DNA of 64,000 nucleotides, taken from assembly GCA_004376375.1 (NCBI GenBank), contig SOJX01000142.1, forward strand, positions 1 through 64,000. Reading direction: 5' to 3'. A program made the translations under genes and the position numbers. How positions within the stretch are numbered: position 1 is the stretch's first letter; each line of letters starts with the position of its first letter. This stretch comes from Planctomycetota bacterium (GTDB lineage: Bacteria; Planctomycetota; E44-bin39). Of the stretch, positions 1-7,710 are shown piece after piece. Under the pieces are notes generated by a model, which searched no databases, was not told where the DNA came from, and worked only from the letters and a program-made list of their open reading frames with translations.

Positions 1-64
1 AACTTCAGCACTTCTCAACTTCAGCACTTCTCAACTTCAGCACTTCTCAACTTCAACACTTCTT
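1..64. repeat. 16-bp tandem repeat, four units
   Basis: Three exact copies of the 16-mer AACTTCAGCACTTCTC are followed by a fourth with two changes. A half unit then leads into the promoter of the next gene. The array resembles the CTTCAACA array at 20438-20493, so it belongs to the window's family of short-period intergenic word repeats. It may continue beyond the left edge. Confidence 0.9.
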
Positions 65-83
65 AACTTCCTGCCTTTTTCCG

Positions 84-113
84 TTGACGTGAGCGGGCAA
101 AGCTCATTATAAT
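84..113 (+). promoter_or_regulatory. sigma70 promoter for the zinc-ribbon/TPR gene
   Basis: TTGACG, an 18-bp spacer, then a perfect TATAAT. Predicted transcription start is near 120, about 58 nt upstream of the ATG at 178. Confidence 0.6.
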
Positions 114-177
114 TGGCGCGTTCCCGTTTGTCCGGCGGGAACGGGAATAACGGGCAGATATTGGAGCTTAGCCACGA

Positions 178-1830
178 ATGTACACCTGCGACGTTTGCCT
201 CAAGGAATTCACTACCGACGACAGCCTTCTGGTTCATTCTTCCGTCGTGCTTTCGTGTAATGAATACCTGGACTACCTCGTGGAGTACTGGATCGAGAGC
301 GGCACCGTGCCCGAAAAGACGATTCGCGACCGGTCTCCCGGGAAAGTCCATGAGATGGCGCGGGAAAGCATTCGCGGCGATGCGGGCGACCAGCCGTGGC
401 TCGTCTGTCCGGATTGCACGAGCCAGTATTTCTCGCAGTGCGTGGCAATGGAGGCCCGCGAACAGGCGCACGCATATCTGAAAGGCGAGGACCGTCCGGG
501 TTTTGACGGCAAGAAAAGCACTCCGCTCGAGCCCGCAGCAGAAAAAACTGATGATAAAGTAAGATTACTTGATGAACGGCCGGAGCGGCCGCCGAAGGAC
601 GAGGAGCTCGAGGAAGAGGAGTTGGAAGAAGCCAAGCCGCCTGCGCCCGAATCTATGGAGGAAAGTGAGGAGCCCGCCGAGCCCAGCGCGGTCGATATTC
701 TAAAGAACCTGAGTGAAGATGCTCCGCCTGCCGCTGAACTGGATGAGGAATTTTCCAGAGCCGGCGCTCCCCCCGATTCGGACTTCGATATTAAACTTGA
801 CGACGATATCGAGCTTTCCGATATGGATATAGATATAGATGAGAAAACTGAAGAGCCTATGCCGCCGCTTATCACGGAAGATGAGCTGGATGACTTGAAG
901 CTCCCCGAAGAAGACCTTGAACTCGATGAAGAACTTGAAGAAGCGCCCGAAGAAGAGGCTTCCGAGCCGTCGAAGCCTGAAGTGCCTTTGATCAAAGCTC
1001 CGCCCGGCAAAATTGCCGTCGCATGCACCTGCGGCAAGCAGATGGTCGTCCCTGAATCGTTCGGCGGGCGAAGGTTCCGCTGCAAGTCCTGCGGCGCTAC
1101 GGTTGTCGTCGGAACGCCTGATAAAGAGGGTGCCGCGGAGGATATTCTGCCGAAGGCAAGCGGGGCGGTCGAGCGCGGTGATTTCAACGAGGCGCTGGAG
1201 CACCTGCGGGAAGCAATGAAGGTCGCGCCCGATGACGAGGAAGTGTGTGACCTCGCGGCCATGATTCTTTTCCGCGCCGCCCGCGAGCCCGAAAAAATAA
1301 AGAAGGAGTTGCTTGAAGATTACCGGTTTGACCAGTTCTTTTCAGAATGTTCAGAGTGCGGCAGGACATGGATTCCCAATCCCATCGCAGCGTCGGACAA
1401 GGTATCGGAAGAGGGCGGCGTCTGCAAGTCATGCGGCCGGGTCTATTGCGCACAGTGCGCGGCCGAAGGCGGCGAGGCCTGCAAAGCCTGCGAATCAGAG
1501 CTTGCCGTTCCCATGGGGCCGACGGGCAGGACGTCAAAAGGCCCGGTTGAGACGGAGGGTTTGAAAAAGGTTCTGCTCCTGCATGAAGCGCCCAAGTTCG
1601 GCCAGCCCGACCTGAACCGCATGCTTTCGGAGCTTCGCCCCGAGCTGAAAATCCGCGGCGTCAAGTTTGCCCTGTTTCCACAGAAGAAGTGGCCGGACCA
1701 GGTGGAACAGCAGGTGGCGATGCTTGCGCAGAAACACGCCGCAGGCACCGACCTGTCCCGCCTGAGACACGAGGTTCTAACTGACCCGGGGACCGACAGG
1801 CTGTTGTGCCTGGTATATTGCTACGAGTGA
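178..1830 (+). CDS. Zinc-ribbon, acidic-linker and TPR protein
   Basis: 550 aa, function not recognised. CxxC pairs occur near the N terminus (C4/C7, C77/C80). A long very acidic Glu/Asp-rich stretch covers roughly residues 135-270. A second zinc ribbon (CTCGKQM...CKSCG) follows near 280-310, then a TPR-like helix pair (GDFNEALEHLREAM) and a cysteine-rich block of at least eight Cys near 392-450. There is no signal peptide or membrane segment, so it is probably cytoplasmic. The acidic linker and several zinc knuckles suggest a protein-interaction scaffold, which is inference. The ATG is the first in frame after the promoter; a GGAG lies about 12 nt upstream. Another TPR gene follows 80 bp downstream but has its own promoter. 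Confidence 0.8.
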   Translation: MYTCDVCLKEFTTDDSLLVHSSVVLSCNEYLDYLVEYWIESGTVPEKTIRDRSPGKVHEMARESIRGDAGDQPWLVCPDCTSQYFSQCVAMEAREQAHAYLKGEDRPGFDGKKSTPLEPAAEKTDDKVRLLDERPERPPKDEELEEEELEEAKPPAPESMEESEEPAEPSAVDILKNLSEDAPPAAELDEEFSRAGAPPDSDFDIKLDDDIELSDMDIDIDEKTEEPMPPLITEDELDDLKLPEEDLELDEELEEAPEEEASEPSKPEVPLIKAPPGKIAVACTCGKQMVVPESFGGRRFRCKSCGATVVVGTPDKEGAAEDILPKASGAVERGDFNEALEHLREAMKVAPDDEEVCDLAAMILFRAAREPEKIKKELLEDYRFDQFFSECSECGRTWIPNPIAASDKVSEEGGVCKSCGRVYCAQCAAEGGEACKACESELAVPMGPTGRTSKGPVETEGLKKVLLLHEAPKFGQPDLNRMLSELRPELKIRGVKFALFPQKKWPDQVEQQVAMLAQKHAAGTDLSRLRHEVLTDPGTDRLLCLVYCYE

Positions 1831-1850
1831 TAATGGCGGTTTGAATCGGT

Positions 1851-1878
1851 TTGACAGCGGGTTATAATCGATTAAAAT
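1851..1878 (+). promoter_or_regulatory. sigma70 promoter TTGACA-N16-TAAAAT
   Basis: A consensus -35 and five-of-six -10 with a 16-bp spacer. The predicted start is near 1885, 25 nt upstream of the ATG at 1910. This supports translation beginning at 1910, upstream of the in-frame TGA, and not at 2300. Both copies of the duplicated RNA element (59.6 and 60.7 kb) have the same -35/-10 pair and spacing. Confidence 0.65.
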
Positions 1879-1909
1879 AGAATTAACCAGCCGGTTAAAG
1901 TTGACAAAA

Positions 1910-3862
1910 ATGAAACACATTTCCCTGTTATTCCTCGTATCTTCTTTCCTCTTCTGCTCGGTCGGATGATCCGGCGGCGATGATTCAGATTCCAGCGGCT
2001 GGGATCAGAACCCGGGGGGTAAATATGAGAAGAAAAGCGCGCCCCCGCGCCGCAAATCCCGAAAAAGAAAATCCGTATCGTCACGAAAGAAATCTTCATC
2101 GTCCAATGCAGGCCGCCGTGCCCGCAAAACGAAACCGGGTGCAGAAGAAAAATGGCGCGACGATTATGATGATTTTGATGAGGACGAAGACATCGAGCTC
2201 GCACCGGAGCTTTCGCCGAAAGAACAGGCAAGAGCGGACCTGCTTTCGAAGGCATCCACCTCGTTTTCGTTCGGCAACACTTCAGAGGCCCTGAGGCTGG
2301 TGGAAAAGGCCCGCGCCATCCGTAACGGGCCCGACATCGGTGAACTGGAAGGCCATTTCTGTTTCATGGTGGCCCAGGGCGCGCTTCTTAAGAATTCGTT
2401 CGAGGTAGCGCGGTCGTATTACAGGAAATGTATCGAAATCCCCTACAACGGATACAGTTGCCTGATCGGACTCGCGCGCATTGAACTCGGCAGAGGCAAC
2501 AATTCGGGTGTAAAGGTCCATCTAAATTCCGCGCTCGAGTTGACGGGCAATTCAACCGCCGGACTGAGCGACCTGGCGGAGATCGCCAGGAAGGCTTCTT
2601 ACAAAGAACTTGCCATAAGCATCTATAAGAAGGCGGCCAGACTTTCAGGAAAAGCGTACCATGAAAAGTTCCAGCTGGGGTCGTTGTACTGGGACCTGGG
2701 AAACCTCCAGGCCGCGTGGTCGTGGTACGAGGCCGCGCTCTCGGATATGCCGGGATGCCCGTATGCGCTTTATAACCTTGTGCAGGCGGGAATAAGCCTG
2801 CAGAACGCGACGCTGGTTCAGAAGTATTTCGAAATTCAGAAGAAGGCCGCGGCCGATCCAAGCCATGAGACTCTGACCGGAAAGGCTGCCAGGTTTCTTG
2901 CCGCCCACAGTTTTCTCAAAGGCAATTTCGGGAAAGCCTCTGAGTATATTGAAATCGCCGTTGAGTACCTGCCTGAGCGGGCGGACATCGAGAAGGACGC
3001 GGAGTTTCTCAAAGAAGTGCGCTCCCACGGCAGTCAGGATTTCATTCCGCGCGCATGGGGCAACGCATGGTCGCTCGAGATAAATAAATACAGGATAAAA
3101 ACCTGCATCCCGCTGACGGTTGTGCAGGCGGCGTGGCCCCGTGTCTGGAAGGAAATAAACAAGATCGCCGAGTTTTACGGCAAGACGCCGAGGAAGCTGC
3201 AACTGAAAGGCGATATTTATCTTTTCAAGTCCGAAAACGAATACAAGAGCTGGTGCGAAAAAAAGCATCCGAAATGCATGTGGGCCGGTGGGTTTTACAG
3301 CCCTGCGAAAGACCTTATCGTAAGCTACGGTCGTCCGGAAATTGCGCCCGAGAGGCTTGTGACCGTTATCGTTCACGAGGCCGCGCACCAGATTATACGC
3401 CGGGTATGGAAAGAGAAGCTTCCTATCTGGTTCGACGAAGGGATGGCGCAGTATTTTGACACGCGCGTCAACGTGGATGAGCACTGGGGGTACAGCAACG
3501 AGCGCCTGAGCAACTTTGCCATCCTTGCGACCGCGCGGCATAACGGGAACGCGTTTTCTTTAAAACAGTTGCTCTGGGCCGATTATGATGAGTTCTACGG
3601 CGAGGGCAGGCGCGAGCGTTACTACGCCCAGGCCTGGAGCTTTCTCGAATTCATGTTCGAGGCGGGGAAGCTCAAGTGCAACCGCGTACAGATAAAGGAT
3701 TTTCTCAGGCGCTACGACAACAAGTACAGGCAGCAGAAGTACCTCCGGTGGGAAGAAGAGTGGATTAAATGGGAGGCCGACCGGATAAAGGCCCTGGGGA
3801 TTTCCGCCACACCCCGGAAGGTTGAAAAACCACCGGAGGATAAAAAGGAAAAAGACAAGTGA
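1910..3862 (+). CDS. TPR metalloprotease-like lipoprotein with in-frame TGA (candidate selenocysteine) at the lipobox
   Basis: 650 aa if the TGA at 1967-1969 (codon 20) is read through. Residues 1-19 (MKHISLLFLVSSFLFCSVG) form a lipoprotein signal peptide. The TGA stands exactly where the invariant lipobox cysteine should be, and what follows is SGGDDSDSSG, very like the CSGGDSGGD of the lipoprotein at 56904-58127. The frame stays open through a basic Ser/Arg/Lys region, an acidic patch and several TPR-like repeats. The C-terminal domain carries H489-E-x-x-H493 and a downstream E510 (IWFDEGMAQYF), the gluzincin/peptidase-MA pattern. A second gene of this type lies at 13022-14779. Starting at the next Met (2300) would remove the signal peptide and begin inside a TPR helix without a ribosome site. 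The alternatives are a recent nonsense mutation or a TGC-to-TGA sequencing error. Reading the frame as one gene is well supported; the identity of residue 20 is inference. Confidence 0.75.
1984..2010 (+). promoter_or_regulatory. Candidate bacterial SECIS hairpin downstream of TGA 1967
   Basis: GATTCCAG (1988-1995) pairs with CTGGGATC (1999-2006) around the three-base loop CGG. After one A.A mismatch the stem extends by TTC/GAA. The apical loop lies 26 nt after the TGA and has G at its second position, which fits the published bacterial SECIS pattern (loop 16-37 nt downstream, G in the first two loop bases). CCGG at 1971-1974 can pair with CCGG at 2012-2015 as a basal helix. Confidence 0.6.
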
Positions 3863-3933
3863 GCCGTAGCTCGTGAGTGTGCGCCAACAACGCTGAAGAA
3901 CCATATATCAGCAAAAAAATATTTCATCTTGTC

Positions 3934-3961
3934 TTGACACCACCGCTTTATTCGCTATCAT
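3934..3961 (+). promoter_or_regulatory. sigma70 promoter of the arginine decarboxylase cassette
   Basis: TTGACA, 16-bp spacer, TATCAT. Predicted start is near 3968, giving a leader of about 100 nt before the ATG at 4068. I recognise no riboswitch in this leader. Confidence 0.6.
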
Positions 3962-4067
3962 GGACGCGCTTTTTTCCGGCTGAATCTGAGATTGTGATTT
4001 AATTGCCGGTCGCAGAAGGTTGAGAACATGAAGCCGTTTGGTTAGCAGTGATGGAGAGGAGGCCCCT

Positions 4068-4613
4068 ATGCAGATAATACCTCGGGAGGTCTTCTTCACA
4101 AAGGGAGTCGGGCGCCACAAGGAAAAGCTTGCAAGCTTCGAAGAGGCGCTGCGTAACGCATCCATCGCGGAATTCAACCTGGTCAAGGTTTCCTCGATTT
4201 TTCCACCGGGTTGCAGAATCATTTCACGTGAGCGTGGTCTTGCCCGTCTTGACCCCGGACAGATTATGTATGTTGTGCTGAGCGAGAACGCGTCCGACGA
4301 GCACCGCCGCCTGCTGGCGGCGAGCGTCGGTCTTGCCGCGCCACGTGACCCCAAGATGTATGGATACCTTTCGGAACACCATAGTTTCGGTTCCACCGAG
4401 GACGATGCCGGAGAATATGCGGAAGACCTTGCGGCAAGCATGCTGGCGACTACGCTCGGCGTTTCCTTCGATGCCGACAAGAACTGGGACGAGAAAAAAG
4501 AAGTATTCAAAATGTCGGGCGCGATTGTCCGCACTCGAAATATAACGCAGTCCGCGATGGGGCGCCGCGGCGAATGGACGACCGTTATCGCCGCTGCCGT
4601 ATTTTTGCTATAG
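4068..4613 (+). CDS. pdaD: Pyruvoyl-dependent arginine decarboxylase
   Basis: 181 aa, the usual length for the family. It decarboxylates arginine to agmatine using a pyruvoyl group made by self-cleavage between two serines. The cleavage site is visible as V41-S42-S43-I in [12 protein letters not shown], and the conserved C-terminal Glu-rich region and [11 protein letters not shown] strand are present. The ATG at 4068 is chosen because GAGAGGAGG lies just upstream; a TTG at 4038 in the same frame is less likely. Agmatinase follows 16 bp downstream, so the pair makes putrescine from arginine. argG and argH, which make arginine, are elsewhere in this window (39-42 kb). Confidence 0.92.
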   Translation: MQIIPREVFFTKGVGRHKEKLASFEEALRNASIAEFNLVKVSSIFPPGCRIISRERGLARLDPGQIMYVVLSENASDEHRRLLAASVGLAAPRDPKMYGYLSEHHSFGSTEDDAGEYAEDLAASMLATTLGVSFDADKNWDEKKEVFKMSGAIVRTRNITQSAMGRRGEWTTVIAAAVFLL

Positions 4614-4629
4614 ACGGGGCTCTGGCTGA

Positions 4630-5535
4630 ATGCAGCAAATCAGGAATTTCCTCGACATTCCCGACGCAACCGACGCGAAGGTCGTGGTTCTTCCCGTGGC
4701 GTACGACGCCACCGCGACCTACCTGAAGGGCACGGCCGAAGGCCCCGGGGCTGTAATCGACGCGTCGGCCCACGTTGAATACTTCGATGCGGAGCTGGGG
4801 CTCGAGCCCTGCAACGTCGTCGGCATTGAGACTCACCCCGTCATAAAATCTTCCGATTCTCCCGAAAAGTTTCTCCCGGAACTGACGGAGATTTACTCCC
4901 GGATTGTTGCAGGGGGCAGGTTCGTCCTCATGCTCGGCGGCGAGCATTCCATTACTCTTGCGCCGGTGGAGGCGCTGGCGGAAAAGAGAGAGCCGTTTTC
5001 GATCCTCTCGCTCGACGCCCACTCGGACCTGCGCGAGGAATACGAAGGAACGCGTTACGGGCACGGGAGCGTCATGCGCCGCTCCCGCGAGCATGTCGCC
5101 AGGATCGTGGAAGTCGGCGTCCGCGCCCTCGACGTCGAGGAGGCGAGGCTTGTTGAAAGTGACCCGGGTATAACTGTGTTCTTCGCCCACGAGCGCCGCG
5201 ACGCGGATTCGATTGCAGAAGACGTTCTCGAAGCACTGACGGACCGTGTCTACGTTTCCATTGATCTGGATTACTTTGATATGGGAATTGCGCTGAGCGT
5301 GGGGACGCCGGAGCCGGGCGGCGGTTCGTGGTGGGATGCGCTAAGGATACTCAGGCGCGTTTTTGAAAATAAGCGCGTCATCGGATGCGATATCGTGGAA
5401 ACCCGGCCGGCGCCGGGAATGGTTGCAGCGGAATTCACCGCTGCGCGTCTAGCATATAAATTAATCGGATACCGGTTCTGCATAGGAGAGAGCGTGCGGC
5501 ATGGCGGCAAAAAGAAAAAAATCGCCAAAGGGTAA
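4630..5535 (+). CDS. speB: Agmatinase (ureohydrolase)
   Basis: 301 aa. Hydrolyses agmatine to putrescine and urea. The binuclear manganese site is complete: H106 (GGEHS), D129, H131 and D133 (SLDAHSDLR), D212 and D214 (SIDLDYFD). The ribosome site is weak and it is probably translated with the upstream decarboxylase. Its last 35 nt overlap the start of the DksA-like gene in another frame, and its C terminus (GGKKKKIAKG) is basic because the overlapping DNA also encodes the next gene's lysine-rich tail. Arginase is the alternative within the superfamily, but the adjacent arginine decarboxylase favours agmatinase. Confidence 0.92.
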   Translation: MQQIRNFLDIPDATDAKVVVLPVAYDATATYLKGTAEGPGAVIDASAHVEYFDAELGLEPCNVVGIETHPVIKSSDSPEKFLPELTEIYSRIVAGGRFVLMLGGEHSITLAPVEALAEKREPFSILSLDAHSDLREEYEGTRYGHGSVMRRSREHVARIVEVGVRALDVEEARLVESDPGITVFFAHERRDADSIAEDVLEALTDRVYVSIDLDYFDMGIALSVGTPEPGGGSWWDALRILRRVFENKRVIGCDIVETRPAPGMVAAEFTAARLAYKLIGYRFCIGESVRHGGKKKKIAKG

Positions 5536-6238
5536 GGCGAAAAAGAAATCCTCAAGGAAGCAACCGAAGAAGAAACCGGCGAAGAAAAAGCCGGCCAAGA
5601 AGAAAAAAGCGGTAAAGAAGAAACCGGCGAAGAAAAAGCCGGCCAAAAAGAAGCCTGCAAAAAAGAAAGCGGTTAAGAAGAAATCCGTCAGGAGGAAACC
5701 GTCCAGAAAGAAGAAAGCGGCTGGGAAAAGCAGGAAAAAGACTGCCGCCAGAAAGCCGAAGAAGAAGCCGGAGAAAATAACGAAGAAGAAGACGGCGAAG
5801 AAGGCTCCGAAGAAAAAATCGCCCCCCAAGATTGCCGCCAGGCCGAAAAGCCGCAAGATTGTAATTCCCAAGCGAAAGAAAACGCACCAGCTTTCAAGGC
5901 GTGATCAGAGGATATATATAGATCTGCTTGCCCGCAGAAAGCGGCTTATCGAGGAGCTGAGGGAGAAGCTCGCGCTCGACCTTCACGACGATTCGCTGCT
6001 TGACGAAGGGGACCTCGCCAACCGCGACACGGCAAGCGATTTTCTCATGGCCGTCGCGACCATCGAGGGCGAGGAGATAAAAAATATCAACGACGCTTTG
6101 CACGCCCTGAAGGAAGGGACGTACGGCAAGTGCACCGTCTGCGGCAATAAAATCCCGGCCGAGCGGATCAAAGCCCTGCCCAGCGTACAGCTCTGCCTTG
6201 ACTGCAAGCGGAAAGAGGAGCAGGGGGCGCTTTTCTAA
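5501..6238 (+). CDS. DksA/TraR zinc-finger protein with histone-H1-like lysine-rich N-terminal tail
   Basis: 245 aa. Residues 1 to about 128 consist largely of repeated KKKPAKKKPA-type motifs like those of histone H1 and bacterial H1-like (Hc1/AlgP) proteins. Residues 130-245 form a DksA/TraR domain: a coiled coil (LLARRKRLIEELREKLALDL) and a CTVCG...CLDCK four-cysteine zinc finger. DksA proteins act in the secondary channel of RNA polymerase, and the tail would add non-specific DNA binding (inference). The start ATG lies inside speB, with GGAGAGAG about 12 nt upstream, so translation is coupled to polyamine synthesis. The lysine repeats are encoded by near-identical GAAGAAACCGGC-type DNA repeats that could change length by slippage. 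Confidence 0.85.
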   Translation: MAAKRKKSPKGKAKKKSSRKQPKKKPAKKKPAKKKKAVKKKPAKKKPAKKKPAKKKAVKKKSVRRKPSRKKKAAGKSRKKTAARKPKKKPEKITKKKTAKKAPKKKSPPKIAARPKSRKIVIPKRKKTHQLSRRDQRIYIDLLARRKRLIEELREKLALDLHDDSLLDEGDLANRDTASDFLMAVATIEGEEIKNINDALHALKEGTYGKCTVCGNKIPAERIKALPSVQLCLDCKRKEEQGALF

Positions 6239-6241
6239 GGG

Positions 6242-6370
6242 ATAAGGGATACGGGATAGGGGATAAGTAAAGAAAAAAGAGAAGAAAAGAAAAAAACATA
6301 TTTAGCCGGCGAGCTTGCTCGCCGCGTTTATCGCAGGATTTGTAGGGGCGGGTCTCAGACCCGCCCTTAT
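6242..6370. repeat. GGGATAAG word repeat and two GC-rich palindromes
   Basis: The segment starts with imperfect GGGATAAG/GGGATACG words (6239-6268). A perfect 8-bp palindrome with a TT loop follows (CGGCGAGC-TT-GCTCGCCG, 6307-6324), then a perfect 9-bp palindrome with a TCA loop (GGGCGGGTC/GACCCGCCC, 6346-6366). They lie between convergent genes and could terminate transcription, but neither has a long T tract. Related elements recur across the window. Confidence 0.75.
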
Positions 6371-6393
6371 TAAATTCCCTGTTTGATTCTGGT

Positions 6394-6678
6394 CTAAACG
6401 CAGGAACACGGAATCGACCCGCACCGCGGGCACCCGGTGCCGTATTTCGCCTGCACCGCCCTGTCGCAGTCGATTCCGAGGATGTTTGCAATCGTCACCG
6501 TCCACGCGAGAACGTCGGCGAACTCGTTTTCGATCTGTTCCTTGTCGCCTTTCCTTATCGCGCGGGCCAGCTCGCCGATTTCCTCCATAAGCCATGTGAA
6601 GTTAGCCGGGATGCCGCGTGCGCCGTCGCGCTTTCCGTATATGTCTTCAATCAGTTTCTGAAATGCCTTGATTTCCAT
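6394..6678 (-). CDS. MazG-like nucleotide pyrophosphohydrolase
   Basis: 94 aa, a minimal single-domain MazG-type protein. Members hydrolyse nucleoside triphosphates (often non-canonical) to monophosphates. The metal-binding motifs EEIGELARAIR and ENEFADVLAW match the family's ExxE...ExxD signature. The C terminus adds a short cysteine-rich tail (CPRCGSIPCSC) that could bind zinc. It is a lone minus-strand gene between plus-strand genes. Confidence 0.85.
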   Translation of the reverse strand: MEIKAFQKLIEDIYGKRDGARGIPANFTWLMEEIGELARAIRKGDKEQIENEFADVLAWTVTIANILGIDCDRAVQAKYGTGCPRCGSIPCSCV

Positions 6679-6776
6679 CTGACGCTCCTTCGACCGGACA
6701 TGTTCTGACGGATGTGGCGGATGATACCATTCCCGCGGGGAAAGTGCAACCTCGGGTTTCTCTCGCCTTTCTTTTA

Positions 6777-6805
6777 TTGATACCTTAACGCCCTCTTGCT
6801 ATAAT
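6777..6805 (+). promoter_or_regulatory. sigma70 promoter of the cytochrome gene
   Basis: TTGATA, 17-bp spacer, perfect TATAAT. The predicted start is near 6812, so the ATG at 6837, preceded by GAGGAGCGGG, is the natural start and the in-frame ATG at 6804 is not. Confidence 0.65.
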
Positions 6806-6836
6806 GCCGCCCCAGCGACCTGAAGAGGAGCGGGAA

Positions 6837-7700
6837 ATGACTAAAGCCGGAAAATTCTTCTACATCGTAGCGGCGTTCTTGCTGGTCTGTTCGATCTGTA
6901 CCTGCGCGTCGGCGGATAAAACAGGCAAATCCGCTTCAGGAGGCGTAAGGAAAGCGCGCGCGTTCGACAGGATACTTATCAGCGAGATCAGCGACTACGT
7001 CGGTTTTTTTTATTACCCGCATGCGTTGCATTATTATCCCCGTTGTGAAGGCGGGCAGGGAATTCCCTGTGCATGCTGCCATTTCGAAATATGCTCGACC
7101 GGAACCGAAGTTCCGGGCCCTTGCCGCATGTGCCATCAGCCTTCCGATGAAAGGACGGACATGCGCACCCGCGCGTTGTGAATGGCTACACATCGCCTGT
7201 GCAGCGGTTGCCACAGGAGACGAAACCCGAAATACCCGAAAGCGAAATCCTTCAGAAAGTGTCTTGACTGCCACAGCGCGCAGCCGGAAGAAGTGATGAT
7301 TTTCGGCAACGAGTTGAAACTGTATTTCAAGGTGAACCTGGCGGGTGGCGGTCAGGAAGGCGGGAAACTCGTCGAGGAATACATGAAGGAAAATTACGAC
7401 CTGCTGGATTTTATTCTGGTCAAGGAGAACGAGGCGGAGGTGCGGCTGAAATGCGATATCCGGATTGAGGAAAAGTTCGACGACAGGCTTATTGCAGAAG
7501 CGAGCGGCATGCGCATGTTCAAAGGGATCTGCCGCATGCGTATGTTTCACAATAAAACCGAAATTTATCATACGTTCATCGAGTCGAAAATCATAAGCGG
7601 CAGAGACGTCAATGAAATTCACAAGATTATCCTGAACTTCCTGGCCGAAAGAATTTTCAGAGCTTCCAAGGTCCCGCTTGAGAGAATAGTGGAAGAATAG
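6837..7700 (+). CDS. Tetraheme c-type cytochrome with C-terminal domain and in-frame TGA (candidate selenocysteine)
   Basis: 287 aa if the TGA at 7179-7181 (codon 115) is decoded. Residues 1-26 are a signal peptide ending ASA. Four heme-attachment motifs follow: C78ACCH82, C96RMCH100, C122SGCH126 and C142LDCH146, as in class III/c7-type multiheme cytochromes, so the protein is periplasmic or exported. The TGA lies between hemes 2 and 3, in RAL-(TGA)-MATHRLC, four residues before H119, which could be an axial heme ligand. Residues 150-287 form a domain I do not recognise. The ATG after the TGA (7182) has no ribosome site and would give a heme protein without a secretion signal, which argues for one gene. 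The TGA may be selenocysteine, a nonsense mutation or a sequencing error. A DMT transporter follows 10 bp downstream. Confidence 0.75.
7196..7217 (+). promoter_or_regulatory. Candidate bacterial SECIS hairpin downstream of TGA 7179
   Basis: CCTGT (7196-7200) pairs with ACAGG (7213-7217) and GCA (7201-7203) with TGC (7209-7211), with one bulged C and a GCGGT apical loop. The loop starts 22 nt after the TGA with G in first position, inside the 16-37 nt window known for bacterial SECIS elements. A simple six-pair alternative is CCTGTG/CACAGG. Confidence 0.55.
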
Positions 7701-7710
7701 CTGCGCCATC

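Noticed and set aside
273-1262. Serine-rich minus-strand open frame opposite the acidic region of the first gene
   Set aside because: The poly-Ser composition is the complement of GAA/GAG-rich codons, not a protein signature.
2300-3862. TPR-protease gene starting at ATG 2300
   Set aside because: No ribosome site, no signal peptide, and the start falls inside a TPR helix, while the frame is open upstream to a signal peptide with a promoter.
1967-7181. Reassignment of TGA to an amino acid throughout the genome
   Set aside because: Many well-defined genes here end in TGA (for example 1828-1830, 3860-3862, the ATGA overlaps at 11586 and 13022, and 34845-34847), so TGA is a normal stop.
7182-7700. 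Independent gene starting at ATG 7182 after the cytochrome TGA
   Set aside because: It would encode heme-attachment motifs without a secretion signal and has no ribosome site; the frame is continuous with the upstream half.
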